A stretch of DNA of 64,000 nucleotides from Auricularia sp. M13 (taxonomy: Eukaryota; Basidiomycota; Agaricomycetes; Auriculariales; Auriculariaceae): contig CM073202.1 in NCBI GenBank assembly GCA_037042915.1, positions 186,001-250,000 on the forward strand. The letters run 5' to 3'. The first letter of the stretch is position 1, and each line of letters opens with the position of its first letter. Position numbers and translations under genes: made by a program. Below the pieces are notes generated by a model. That model was given only the letters and a program-made list of their open reading frames with translations. It was not told where the DNA came from and did not search any database. Below, piece after piece: positions 23,340 through 35,051 of this stretch.

Positions 23340-24533
23340 TCAGCGTAAATAGCTGCCCACCCATGATGCCGCCCGCCATCCCCAGTCACGCGCGCGGGGT
23401 AGCGGCCAAACCTCGCGCGATGTGCATGCCAGCAGTGCTTCGTTGGCGCCGCAATTTATGCGCTTCCGCGAAAAACTGGCAGTCTCTATCGAAAATTCCA
23501 GGCGCACTCCGTCCTTCACTTCGCTTTCAAGGCGCATTAAGCTGGTAACGAAGCATTTGCGGGCACGAGTAACAGGAGAAAGAGATACACCGGGGCTAGC
23601 GCTGTAAGGACGGAAGGAAAGAAGCGTGTTGCGGAGATTGGAATCGTGATCCCGTCTCTCCGTCGGAGAATCAGCGGAAATGCCTCAACCTCTCATATTG
23701 CTCACATCTGGAGCATGCGCTGTCTTCATCTAAACCGGGCCCCATTTTCCCACTCAAACGCTTTCAATCGACTTTGGAATGTTCCTCGTGCCTTTTCTTG
23801 CATGCTTTCCAAGCTTGCAGCGACGAACGATGCTGGCCACCTGACGTCAGAACCTATAGCCATGCGTCGAGTCCGGCGGCCAGAATCTGCCTGGGCGAAT
23901 CAGATGCTGACCTGTGCACTTTGTCTCGATGCCGACGGGATGTTCTTGTTCGCTCTCGAATGCCGCAGTCTCCAGCCACGCGTTTGGTATAGTGTTTAGG
24001 CTCTACCGCGGAATGCTTTGCTTACTGCCGAATGATTTCAGCCTGCCGAGCTCAATTGGCGATATTTTTTGACATTTTGGAGGTGTACCGCACATGCGGA
24101 TACCCAGCCTGAAACACTCGTAGCTTTGTCTACTCCCCACATTTCCCCGTATTCCCCGCACATCCATTCCGTGCCATAAAGGCATGCCGCATGCCGGTGT
24201 TGAGTGCTGCTTTGCTGTCCTTCGTCATGGAGTAGAAGACATCGGCTAGATGGGAACCTGCGGCGACAGGCGATGCGAACCGTCAACACATGGAACACGG
24301 AATGCTCCATCCCTGTCCTTCGGGAGCCGTCTTATGGGATCTCCATAGTCATGAGACATTCTCTTCACGGGAATTGTACACGCCTCACCTGGGATCGCAC
24401 ACACGAGGCCTGTCTCTTGCTGTCTGTAAATACCGAGCTGCGCAATCCCACACAGCATAGAGCACATTATGCAGTTCAGCATGATCTAACCTGCTTAGAC
24501 TACTCTACAATGAATACACATACGAATTACAGC
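23340..24533. other. Intergenic stretch, no gene recognised
   Basis: About 1.2 kb between the divergent AA9 promoter and the 3' end of the DUF4470-MYND gene. A plus ORF at 23646-23999 (117 aa) has no recognisable motif and no splice continuation. The left part likely holds upstream control sequence for the AA9 gene. Confidence 0.45.
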
Positions 24534-27500
24534 TCAGGATTCTGTACAAGCAGCCTTGTGCGCTTTAGCATGCATCCTCAAGCAATTCTTATCGCAATAC
24601 CTGACCTTCCCGCACTTTGCACACAGCACCTTCGCCTCCTCATTCCCACAACGCGCGCACCGCCCACCCACCGTCTCCGTCGCACCAGCTGCACGCAACG
24701 CCGCCCTCCTCCGCGCACCCGGCCCCGCCGCAAGCCCATACTCCGCAACCGAGCGCCCCGTCGGCGCAAACGCCTCGAAGAAGTCCGCCGCGCTCGTCCC
24801 GCCGTGCTCGCGCGCAAAGTTCGGCATGTGCCCCCCAACGCCCGCGAGGAACTGCGGCGCGCACGGCAGGCCGATCGCCACGCGCGTGACGGGCGCCCGC
24901 GTCCATTCTCGGACGGCCGGGACATTCGCGCAGGCCCCGCAAGCGCAGAGGCGATCGCGCGGGCGCGTGCAGGCCGGTTTGTGCGCCCACGCCCCACCGC
25001 GACAGCGCTCGGCAAAGGCGACGAGCAGGCGGCGCCAGAGCGCCGCCTCCTGCGCTGCGTGGCGGAACGCACCCGCGCGCACGTCGACCTCCGCGTCGCC
25101 GGGCTCGGGGAGGACATATGCGTCCGCGACGACGGTGCCCGCTGCCGCGTCGAGCCTTATCTCCTTCACGAAGATAATCGCGTACACCCTCTCCTCCCTG
25201 GCGTCCCCTGTATCCCGCTCAGAGAGGACGAACGCGCGCACTGCGCTCTCCTCGCCCGCCAGGCCCGCGATGCGCAGGAGCAGCGTGAGGATGTCGTCCT
25301 TGACGTCGACGTGCGGCAGCCTGCTCTCGCGCGGTCCGTCGCGGTTTTCGCGCTCGGCGTCGGAGAAGGCAAACTGCGCGTGCATGTCGAGCCACTGCGG
25401 CGGCTCGCGTGCGGTGTCCAGCACGGGTAGCCGGTCCAAGTTCACTGCGTGGAAACGCGGGGACGGTGGTGATGGCATGGGTTGCGCCAGCGGCGCGATC
25501 ACCTGCGGGGGTCGCAGTCGTCAACGATGGAACGATGAAACGAAAGCGCGCATACCTCGACCCAGAACGACTTGCGCGCCACGCGCAGCCGCGCATTGCG
25601 CACGTCTACAGGTAGCGGGAAGCGCAGCCGGCGCGCGAAGGTGCGGCAGACGGTGCGCACCTCGGCCTCGGCGGGCTCCAGCTGGACAACCTCCACGTCC
25701 TTCTTCGCGCTCCACGCCTCCTGCTCCCCCGCGCCCTTGACGTCCGCACGCAGCATCATCGTCGCCACGCCAACATTCCCCTTCTTGCTAGCATCGAGCG
25801 CAACAGTCACAACCTCCCCACCCGACTGCTCCGCCTGCACATCGTACAGCGGCGCAATTGGCACGCCCGCGACGGTCGGCGCCTCGCTCGCAAAGAACGC
25901 ACGCTGCGCATCGAGCACACTGGCGCTGAACACCTCCATCTGCTGGCCGAGCCTCTTCAGGAGCTTCTCACCGCCCAATGCACCGGGGCGCACGGCAACG
26001 CTCAGCATCGTCGTGCGCGGGTCTGCCATCACGAGCCACGCGGGCACCAGCGCGAGCACCACCACATCCGCATCCTCCCCATCATCGGGCTTGACATTGA
26101 ATGTCGCGCCCCGTTGAGTAACTGAGCCGCGGAAGGCGGAGAACGTCGCGAAGTAGTTGAGCCCGCGCGCCATGCGCGTCGCGAAGAAGAGCTCGTGCGG
26201 CGGCTTGACGCCGTCCAGCGTCCCAAACGCAGACACGGGGACGCTCAGCGCGGCCCACACCGCCTTCCCGATCTTCTCGCGCGGCCAGCGCGCCAGCGGG
26301 CCCGCGCTGACGTCGATGGCGGGGCCGGGCACGCACGAGAAGTGCGGTACCAATTCTGGTGCGAGGCCCGCCGCGTGCAGGTGCAGGCACAAGTCCTGGT
26401 ACGAGCAGTCGCCGATCATGAGGCGGCGGTCTTGCCCCGCTTTGTCGAGGACCTCTTTGACCACATGCACCCACTGCGCGTCGGTGAAAAGCAGACGCGC
26501 GCGAAGCTGTGCGAGCAGCGCGACGAAGGTGCCGCGCACGTAGGTGATGTGCGCCACGAGCCGCTGCAGCACGGGCGGGGCGGCCAGGCCCGCGCCGACG
26601 CCAGCCGCGAGGAACCGCGGGCGCAGCGCAGCGGCGTCCTCGGACTGAAAGAGCTCGTAGTGCACATCGACCAGCAGCCGTGCCAGCTCTGCCGGGTCGA
26701 ACAGCAGACGGGCGCCAGCAGCGGGCAAGCGGCGCCACGCCACGCGCTCGCAGCCCGCGCCCGCGGCGGCGGCGTGCACGCGCGCGAGCATGATCTCGTG
26801 CGCGAGCGAGGTTGACACCGCGCCGTCGAGCGCGCCTGCGGGCGTGATGCCGAGCAGGAGCGCCATGGCGCCCGGCGTGCCGCAGAGCGCCGTGCGGAAG
26901 GACTGCACGGCGTTGCCGGCGGACGCGTGCAGCGATTCGGTGTACAGCACCGCGGACGGCGCAAGCAGGGGCGTGGCAAAGAGGAGGACGTTGACGAGCC
27001 CCAGGTCGTCCGAAAGAGTGCCGCTGTCGATGGCCGTGAAGCGGCGCGGGCCGCCGTCGAGCAGGACGAGCGGGGTGTTGGTCCACGGCGCGGCGAAGAG
27101 GGTCCCAGTCGCGCTGCTTCTGCGGGCGAGCGCTCGGCACACCGCAGGCGCATCGCCAACGCAGAACCGGACTACGACGTTCCGCGCGCTGGCGAATGCC
27201 GCGCACCAGGCGCGGAACTGCGCCTTGCACACGGTCTCGACGTCCTGCACGGTGGCCGAGTCGCGCAGCCGGCCAGCCGCGACCTCGGCGAGGTGGAAAC
27301 CGAGCCAGGGCAGGGACGCGGTGTGCAGTGGGAAGCGTTCGCTTGAGCGCGAGAACGCCAGCGTGGGGTTCGCGTGCTTCGCGTTAGTCGCCCAGTAGCG
27401 CGTGCGCAGCGCCCCCGCGAGCTCAATGCCAAACTGCATCCAGAGCGGGCCCGCGGCGCGCAAGACGCCCAAGGCGTTACTGTCCGCGTCTGCGTCGCGA

Positions 27501-28188
27501 TGTTTGTCGTGTGCGGCCGCCATGCCCGCTTTGAACGCGCGCGTGAGTTGGGCGAGGTCCGGCGCGAGAAACAAACCGAACAGTCGGTGCAGCTCGTCCA
27601 GAGAATGCGCGGTCGCGAAGCGCATGTAGCTGGCATACGGGCTGGTGGCCCAGGTTTCGACCGATGCGCTTGCCGCGTGCAGCTTGGCGCAGTGCGCGCG
27701 CAGGAGCGCGATAGTGCCGTCGTCGAGCAGAAGATCGTGATAGATGCTCCATATGCGGTCGATATGCTTAAGCGTCGGGTCGTCCTTGAGCAGCGAGTAG
27801 AGGACCGCATTTCGAGCTGGAGTTGTCGTTCAAGTTGAAGGACGAATGAAAAGGACCAAAGATCCCGTCAATACAGGTCTAATAAAGGTGGACGTTGACA
27901 GCGACACACCCAGAACGGCGGGCTCCGCATCACTGCATGTCAAGTCCAGTTTTTGGGTATCTAATGCGCTCCGGTCAGCTGCAGACAAATACCGACTGCG
28001 AGCGTACTATTGGGCGAATCTGCGCCGGTAGCGTACACTGTGTAGAGCACGGTCCGCGCATCGCCGCATCCGAGGAGCAGTATCTCCGCGGGGTCTTCGG
28101 GCTCGAGGTACTGCGCGACGGAATACACGGGCGTATTGCCGAACGCGCGCAAGAACACCGCCGGGTTCCAGAACAAAGGCACGGCCAT
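24534..28188 (-). CDS. DUF4470 and MYND-finger protein, 1,153 aa
   Basis: Exons 28188-28008, 27960-27910, 27816-25556 and 25502-24534 join in frame. The N-terminus (about 10-95) is a DUF4470 domain: GNTPVYSVAQ, ILLLGCGDAR, YTVYAT. A long Ala-rich globular middle (about 150-830) includes RFCVGDA, HYELFQSED and MIGDCSYQDL. The last exon ends in a MYND finger (C-x2-C ... C-x2-C ... YC-x3-C ... H-x3-C: CARC, CAKC, YCDKNC, HKAAC). DUF4470-MYND proteins are a large fungal family of unknown activity; the LLLGCGD motif recalls nucleotide- or SAM-binding folds, but this is only resemblance. The gene at 61633 is a close paralogue with the same first two introns and phases, and a decayed copy lies at 55144-56579. 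MYND suggests protein-protein contact. Confidence 0.85.
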
Positions 28189-28318
28189 TGCTGAGACATA
28201 AAGTCAGTGAATAGATGTTTCTCCATAGATCAAGTCTAACGACGTACCTAGCGTAAGCTGCGCGTGCGGTTGCGATACTGCTGGCCTGAAAATTTACGGT
28301 TAAGGGAACAGGAAAGTC

Positions 28319-28345
28319 GGCGGAGCTCGAAATCGTTACTCCGCC
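28319..28345. promoter_or_regulatory. Inverted repeat upstream of the DUF4470-MYND gene
   Basis: GGCGGAG at 28319-28325 and CTCCGCC at 28339-28345 form a 7-bp inverted repeat about 130 bp upstream of the start codon. Closely similar sequence, including the loop, occurs upstream of the paralogue (61459-61483) and in the relic (55168-55192). Conservation in untranslated sequence suggests an operator or RNA hairpin, though a shared 5' exon or simply recent duplication is possible. Confidence 0.5.
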
Positions 28346-28349
28346 ATTG

Positions 28350-30085
28350 CTTGTCACGCTCGCGCTGTCTGTTTGCGACATGATTGACGTGCGATAGCAT
28401 CCGCACTCGGGTGTAGAAAGTCATGATCAAAGAGCAATCTGCCCTGGAGCTGAAACGACATATTAGGCATCTGCATCTCCAAAGCAAGAGATTAAGTTTT
28501 TCAATTCGGCCACCAAGAAAGCTTGATTCGGAACAGTCGGGACATCGAGTGCTCAAAGGTGAAAGTTAGGTCCGGGATCGAGAGCAAGAATGTGGTGGTC
28601 GACCGATGGGTTGTCGAATTACCCTTATATTAACCATATGACGAACATTAGGAATTCTGGTCTGTGTTCTTAGTCTGCTCTAGGACCGACGGTGGGGTCG
28701 CTCTCACTGCCGCTGTCTTATATACACAACTGACCCGGCCGGTCCAAGCTCTGACCCATGACCGTCCGCGGCCCAAGCGGTATCGTAGGTCCGTCCGTCT
28801 CCGGTGTCTCACTGGCACAGCTGCAGTAACTGACGTAAATACCGTTGCCGTAGTGGTGTCCTCAACATATGAGTAGTCCAAATGCCGGTCATCGGCTGTG
28901 CCCGACTGCTCCCGGGATAAGTCCTCCGCACCTAGAGTTGCTTGTGGAAGCAGCTATTCCAATCGATACAGCCTGAAACTTCTGTAAAACCATAATATAG
29001 ACTATATAAGCTTAGAGAGATTAAGAAAAGGGAGAGAGATGCTTTTATCGAACCATAATTCAGGTTCAGTCCAACCCTCATGACTGTCTTTAGGTCATTC
29101 TCTCTTCCACAAGGTACAAATCACTTTTTAAATCACTAATAGAGCCATAAGAAAGCCTCACATACATCAACAGATGCTTCCTTTCACACGCGTGTGAGGG
29201 AGATGAGTGAACACTGCGGCACCCAAATGCATCCGAGTACCTCCGAGCATAAGTCTGCCGGCATGTTCAGCAGAGCTATCTTAAGAATCGTGCAGATTAA
29301 TACTCAGAAACATATTTTGCTAATATATCGAGGAATTATGCAGGTTCATAAACCCTTAGCTTGAGTGCGAAGGGGTGCCGATGTGAGCTCGGCTACCTCC
29401 GAATGAGCAGACTCTCACAGGAAAGACCGGGAATGATCTCCATAGCCAGAGCATAGAAACTTCCCTCCTTTTGCAGGATCTCTTTTTATACTATTCTCAA
29501 CAACTCTATGCTCGATTTTCCTCTGAAATTTGCCTCGGTCCATGGAATAACATGGGTCGGACTATCTCTCTGTGCGAACAGGCAACTGGAGCGACAAAAT
29601 CAAAACATAGCTTTCAAGATGCTCCATATTTATAATTTATGGCACAACAAAATTGAAGGAGAGTTGCTCGTAGGACTTAATCTTTGCCCGGGACAGTCCA
29701 CCAGCTAGGAGTTTGCCGGGCGCTTATTTCCGGCTCATACGCGTTTGGACTACTCACAACATATCTGAAAGCTGTCAGGCCAATACTGTTACCATGTACG
29801 ATTCACCTTGGTTCAAACAGAAAAGTACAGCTGATCTCACCAGTTGCTCAGAATTCCTATTTTCACTGAGGTGATGAGTGTTGGGGGCACATTGACCCAG
29901 TCTCTACCTCTGCTCTACGCGCCTGAGACAATAGTATTTCCCACCGCCGCCACGCTTGAATAAGCTGTGCTCTGGTTCCCTCATACTCCAACGTAGTCTA
30001 ATCATCGTATTTTCAGCTTTGCCGCTCATTGTGCCGAAGTGTCGCGAGGCTGAGTCTTGTCTCCCACTCAAAATACTTCCGCCAT
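28350..30085. other. AT-rich gene-poor stretch
   Basis: Only short ORFs occur. Base composition drops in GC compared with flanking genes, especially 28980-29860. Two loosely similar blocks around 29190-29260 and 29370-29440 share a TACCTCCGA core. I see no gene, LTR or RNA. Old, mutated repeat sequence is the likeliest content. Confidence 0.5.
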
Positions 30086-30087
30086 TA

Positions 30088-30513
30088 GATGTCTTGCGGT
30101 GACATCCGACATGTTGCGGAACATGTTGCGGTGAAATTCCGCACGAAATTCTGGTTTTTTATCCTCCAAAAAAAATCGCCTCAAATGCCTAGGTAGATCA
30201 TGTTAGGAGGTAAAATATGCCTAAAAGTTGCAGAAAGACCTTAAGAAAGCCTCCACAGTCCGTTCAACGCTGAGCGGCGGCAAATCGGATATCACCGACT
30301 GCTTACGAAATCAGTCTCTCAATCTGTGGCTTCATTGAACACCAACCAGCAGGGGCATTGACAAGGGAAGCTGTGGAGGGACATATTAAGGTCAGTGGGA
30401 TACCCCCTGCATCGATTTTGGCTCAGGAAAATATATTTATTATCAAAAGTAGAATTTCGTGCGGAATTTCACCGCAACATGTCGGCCGACATGTTGCGGC
30501 ACCGCAAGACATC
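30088..30513. mobile_element. MITE with long inverted repeats and TA target site
   Basis: The 426-bp element has inverted termini of about 70 bp beginning GATGTCTTGCGG, flanked on both sides by TA. The arms differ mainly near 30105-30120. The right arm contains a perfect 28-bp palindrome (30472-30499). There is no coding capacity. TA duplication and TIR structure fit a Tc1/mariner-type MITE. It sits about 430 bp upstream of an F-box gene. Confidence 0.72.
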
Positions 30514-30941
30514 TATTGTACCTCCGTCCGCTTGTTGTCAACTTGTCACCGGGCCACTCTCGCCCGATTACCAGCCTTTATTTTCACAGGATGAATTACA
30601 TGCATGCACCAGTTCCTACGCTCTGGAAACCCTTGGAAACGTCGGGCTATGATCCAAGTTCCGTACCGACGCCATCGTTAAGGGTCGCAGAGCCCAGCAC
30701 CACGGCCCGCTGCAATGGCGTTTCAGATTCTCGTTGTGGCAACTCCGTGGTGAAGCGTACGCTGCTCGCTACTATTGTCCGTGGTGCTCTCCTTGTAGCT
30801 CTCCGCTCAAGCGTGGTTCTCTGCACCTTATTTAAACCAGCCAGGCCCTCATAGGTATGCTTTCTAGCCGCCACCCAGCTATCGAAGCCCACGCGATTCG
30901 ATCCTTCCTCTTCGCTCCTCCAATCTACACGCATTGACAAC

Positions 30942-32441
30942 ATGCAGAACCTGCCCGTCGAGCTTCTCCTAACCGTCCTCGAGTATCTCCCGCAGCGAGA
31001 CCTGCGTAACGTTGCCTCTGTTTCCCGCGGATTCTACAGCGCCGCACAAAATGTGGGGTTATACATCCCGAGGACCATTATACCCGACTACATGGAATCC
31101 CTCGACACCTTCAACGCCGTTGTCGCATATTCCACACGCAAGCCAGACCGTCCTGGCGTTGGTCTCTCATGTGTATGTGGTCACGACAGAACGCCTGGGA
31201 GCGATTTGCTCGCGCGTATAAAACGCATCTTGCACGCGATCCAGAAAGCACTCCCCATCCTGGTCAGCCTACGCGTTTTTGTTCCGAGCATTTTCAGCAG
31301 CATATTATACGAGGCTCTCCGTTACCCCGCCCCGCGTCTCCGATTTGTCGCACTCGGCCAGAATGACGCCGATTGGGACCCTTCACCGAGCACAATACCG
31401 GTACAGCTTCCCCACGACCTGTTCCAAGGCTCAGCTGGGCGCCTGCGTGAGGTCTTTCTCTCCCTGCCGACTTTGGATCCCAACTGGGATGCTATTCCAG
31501 CGTTCAGGGGGATCACTCGGGCTAATCTCGTCCTTTCCAAGCCCGGGCCGCGTCTTTCATTCTCGCACTTCTTTCCTCACATTGGAACTCTGTCGCTCAG
31601 TTTCGAGCCCAGCATATTTAAGCCGTTCAGAGGACCACCGCCAAAGCTACTCGATATCACTGGCCTCAGCCTGAAACACCTTTCTATACCGGATTGCCTG
31701 ATTCCTGTCACTCGCTCAGACGTTTCGCTTCGCAGCATTCCCACCGTGGAACACGTCGGCGACAGAGTCTGGAACAAATCACTGTGGCCGGAGGACACTC
31801 ACTGCTCTGACCTACAAGCGCACATCACACGCGGGGGCGGCTATATACGGGCGTCATTTCGACCGCTCAACGCATCGTGGACACGGGTGATTCATTCCCG
31901 TGCTGAGACAGGAGAGCTTCTGTTCGTCCACAGGATTCCACTGCTGCAAACACACGTTGTCACTCTCATCCTGGACAACGAGTTTCTTTTCGCGTTCCTT
32001 CAATGCCCGATTTCGATGGAGTTGCTCCGCGAGCTTTTCGTTGACGTCACCCAGGTTCACCACCAGAGGATTCACGTACTCGACGATTGCGAGAGCCTCC
32101 CTCGCGATCAAATAGCGCTCCTCTGTCCCGCGCTCAAAATCGTCGGCTTGGTGTCTGCAACGCGGGAGCTCACAGTTCGCGCCGAGCGCGTTGCGGCGCT
32201 CGGGGTCGCGCTCAAAATGCACGAACGGCCGGAGAACGAGCGTGCCATCCTCCAACTGGTACGCGTCATATATGTAGAGCCTGCCACGCGCAATCGCGTG
32301 CGACGGCTATTTTCGCGCGTGTATGAAGGGATGCCGCTAGACTCAGCTATGCGGAGTCGGTATAACTACTGTATTCACGAGCCGTGGCGGGTAGATATAT
32401 CGAGGTTCAATCATTGTATACCCTTCGATCTTCGCAGATGA
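30942..32441 (+). CDS. F-box protein, intronless, 499 aa
   Basis: A single exon encodes an N-terminal F-box (about 1-40: MQNLPVELLLTVLEYLPQRD, then VASVSRGFY). F-box proteins link substrates to SCF ubiquitin ligases through Skp1. The remaining 450 residues have spaced Leu-rich segments, as in the many agaricomycete F-box proteins with degenerate LRR-like C-termini, which presumably recognise targets. A TTATTTAAA sequence lies about 110 bp upstream. It is not a close paralogue of the next gene, although order and orientation are the same. The start is the first ATG and begins directly at the F-box. Confidence 0.85.
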   Translation: MQNLPVELLLTVLEYLPQRDLRNVASVSRGFYSAAQNVGLYIPRTIIPDYMESLDTFNAVVAYSTRKPDRPGVGLSCVCGHDRTPGSDLLARIKRILHAIQKALPILVSLRVFVPSIFSSILYEALRYPAPRLRFVALGQNDADWDPSPSTIPVQLPHDLFQGSAGRLREVFLSLPTLDPNWDAIPAFRGITRANLVLSKPGPRLSFSHFFPHIGTLSLSFEPSIFKPFRGPPPKLLDITGLSLKHLSIPDCLIPVTRSDVSLRSIPTVEHVGDRVWNKSLWPEDTHCSDLQAHITRGGGYIRASFRPLNASWTRVIHSRAETGELLFVHRIPLLQTHVVTLILDNEFLFAFLQCPISMELLRELFVDVTQVHHQRIHVLDDCESLPRDQIALLCPALKIVGLVSATRELTVRAERVAALGVALKMHERPENERAILQLVRVIYVEPATRNRVRRLFSRVYEGMPLDSAMRSRYNYCIHEPWRVDISRFNHCIPFDLRR

Positions 32442-32625
32442 ATTGTGCAATTTGCTTTAATGTAGAGATATGTTGCACAAAGTCTGGGGGTAAATGAACT
32501 AGCACCTATATACAAAGAAGAAGGAGTTAAGAATATATCGCATCGTGGTTCGGATGTATTCTCGAGAATTGTTTTCGTTTAAAGTCCGCCAAATAAACTT
32601 CCGGCTCTTCTCCTTTCCCTCGACA

Positions 32626-34233
32626 ATGGCCAAAGGACAAAGCCAACGCACAGCACCCATCATTACGCGGAGTCGCGCGGCTGCTCTGTACTCTGCGGCT
32701 AGCCGACTGCCCGCGGAGCTTGTCACAGAAATTCTTGAGCATTTGTGTCTCGAGGACCTCTGGCAAGCGGCGGCCGTTTCGCGCGCTTTCTATGCGGCCG
32801 CTAAGCGTGCTAGGCTCTATATCCACCGGAATATTAAATGGGGGAACTTCGATTGCTGTGATGCGGACCTCAGGACTTTTCGCGAGATCGTGCAGCATAT
32901 TGTGCAGCATGGTCTTCTGCTCAGCTTTTCATTTACGACTGACCTAGATGACGAATGGGATCCTGAAAAACGAAGCTCCTGCTACGAAAAGCTGCACCCC
33001 TTTTTATTGGAGCTCCTGTCCATAGTCACCACTGCCCTGCCGGTCCTCGTCTTTCTTGAGTTGCAGGTCACCGACCATTCTGGACCCAGCATCGATTACG
33101 CCCTCCGGTATCCAGCGCCTCGATTAGAGGAGCTGCGACTCGTTCGCACGCCTGTATATTCACCAAGCACTCACACAGTCCCTGTCGATCTGTTCGTCGG
33201 TTATGCTCCGAAGCTTCGCGAAATTTCGCTCGCGGACGTACCTCTGGCGTCTGAACCCGTCTCGGCCTTTGCCCTTGTCGAGGCTGCTGCATTGAACTAC
33301 GTAGACGTCTATCCGGACATATTGTTTTCCCGCGACTTCCCTCGTCTTCAAAAACTGCGTCTCGCTTTCTTCACGGAGGACGGCAAGCCCGCGCCACATC
33401 GGTTCCAACTAGACGGTATCGCGCTAAAAAAACTCGCTATAGACGACGGTGACGACTATCCCCTTGTACCTTCGCTCGAACGCTCCCTCAAGCTACTCGA
33501 CATTCCCATCCTCGAGCATGTGGCTTGCGATGTCGACTGGAAGGAGCCGCTCTGGGCGGTCAAAAACAATGACCCGCTCAGCGTTCGCCTCATGCACTAC
33601 CAGATGCTTGAATCTGATGTGACCATTCACCTCGTGCCAGAACATCGGAAGTGGCGGCGCACCTTTCACTTGCAGCCGTGGTTTGCAGGAGACGCGTGCC
33701 CGCTCGCTCGCATGCCCGGTGTTAGCGAACGCCTGACCTATCTCCGCATGGACAACCACTACCTGATCGGTTTCCTCGAATGCGACTCTCTTGCGCTGGA
33801 CGCGCTGCGCGAGCTGCAGGTCGACTTCGAGTCGGAGGAGACGCGCGCGGAGATGCTGTGGCCGCCCGACTGGCTCTCCACGTTCGTCGAGGAACACGTG
33901 TCCTTTAACGAGTCGGACGCATCGACAGCGACGTTCGCGAAGGAGAGCTATCACTACGTACACTGCCGCAACCTCGACACGTTGACGCTGTTTGCGCTAG
34001 ACACGGTCATGAACGTCAACTCACAGGAGGCCGCCTTCCTCGGTCGCGCTCTTGGTCAGACGTCACGGCGCAAAAAGGAGAGGGCTGCCCTCGTCCTCAT
34101 GGGAGTCGAGTTCAAGAAGCCCGTCGCGCGCACCTTGCTTAACCAGACGTACTCGGCCGTCCATCGCTATGAGTTTGCTGGCTACGATTCGTTTGCGGAC
34201 TACGACGATGGGTTGTGGGACGATGACATATAA
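32626..34233 (+). CDS. F-box protein, intronless, 535 aa
   Basis: The ATG at 32626 is chosen over an in-frame ATG at 32545 because the decayed paralogue at 49965-53013 starts at the matching Met (MAKxxSQR). The F-box lies at about residues 22-65 (SRLPAELVTEILEHL, LWQAAAVSRAFY). Leucine-rich stretches follow, and the C-terminus is acidic and aromatic (YDSFADYDDGLWDDDI). It is expected to act as a substrate receptor of an SCF E3 ligase. No intron is needed. The paralogous pseudogene shows the gene was duplicated within this region and that only this copy stayed intact. Confidence 0.85.
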   Translation: MAKGQSQRTAPIITRSRAAALYSAASRLPAELVTEILEHLCLEDLWQAAAVSRAFYAAAKRARLYIHRNIKWGNFDCCDADLRTFREIVQHIVQHGLLLSFSFTTDLDDEWDPEKRSSCYEKLHPFLLELLSIVTTALPVLVFLELQVTDHSGPSIDYALRYPAPRLEELRLVRTPVYSPSTHTVPVDLFVGYAPKLREISLADVPLASEPVSAFALVEAAALNYVDVYPDILFSRDFPRLQKLRLAFFTEDGKPAPHRFQLDGIALKKLAIDDGDDYPLVPSLERSLKLLDIPILEHVACDVDWKEPLWAVKNNDPLSVRLMHYQMLESDVTIHLVPEHRKWRRTFHLQPWFAGDACPLARMPGVSERLTYLRMDNHYLIGFLECDSLALDALRELQVDFESEETRAEMLWPPDWLSTFVEEHVSFNESDASTATFAKESYHYVHCRNLDTLTLFALDTVMNVNSQEAAFLGRALGQTSRRKKERAALVLMGVEFKKPVARTLLNQTYSAVHRYEFAGYDSFADYDDGLWDDDI

Positions 34234-34239
34234 ATCCTA

Positions 34240-35051
34240 CGCGTTCACCGGTTTGATCGCCATAGCTGTTCTGCTTCCACCTGCACGTCTCACGCTGGCA
34301 GATTAATACGTCGTTGAGCAAATATTACAACTGCAAGTGGCTCTGCATCTTTCACTACGTCAATTCTTGCAACGGGCAACATGAGCCTCGGAAGCACGAC
34401 AAAGCAGTTTCCCTACGATCGTGATAAGCATGCACTGTGTTCTGTGTGACAAAAACTCAGTACGTACGAGCAAATCGTGAGGACAGCGATAGTTGCCCGC
34501 GCTCGGAGATGGCCAGAGCCTGGATGTCGGCCACAAGCTGCAATGTAGGCGATGGAGTAGTGACTGTGTCCTGCTGAGTCCCGCGTTGCATGTGAGAATA
34601 GAAACGCTGACGCATCGGCAGTGAAACTCTCCGCGCCGACCTCCTTCGCGAACCACTCTAGTGCCCAGGCATCTTAATCTCCTGCTCGTTGCGCTTCCAG
34701 CCCGTGCCGAAAAAATCGGGGAGACAAATGACCTGCGCTGCGACGCATCACATATGCTGAGAAAAATATCGGACAGGGGAAGACATGCGAAACATAGCCG
34801 AGCTCCTTGTCTGCGTACTACTGCGTCGCGCTTGCGTTTCTTGTTGACAAGCTTGCATGGCGTTCCAATACCTTCGGACGGCGTTCACTGCAAGGTTAAT
34901 TGACCTGCAGCTTAAGGATTTGAAGCAGATTGAGCTACGTGTCGAAATAGCAGGTCAGTGCGAGTGGTGGCCCAAGGCGAGAGCTCGGCGCGTGTGACCG
35001 GAAGTCGGAGCCCGAAACGTGTTAAGCCGCTCTTTCCGCTCGACCGCCACA
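34240..35051. other. Intergenic stretch between two F-box genes
   Basis: About 800 bp with only short ORFs on both strands (for example 34360-34656 minus). No recognisable gene, repeat or RNA. Confidence 0.5.

Noticed and set aside
24204-27398. Several 200-400-codon plus-strand ORFs
   Set aside because: They are antisense to the DUF4470-MYND gene, whose splice sites and domains are clear.
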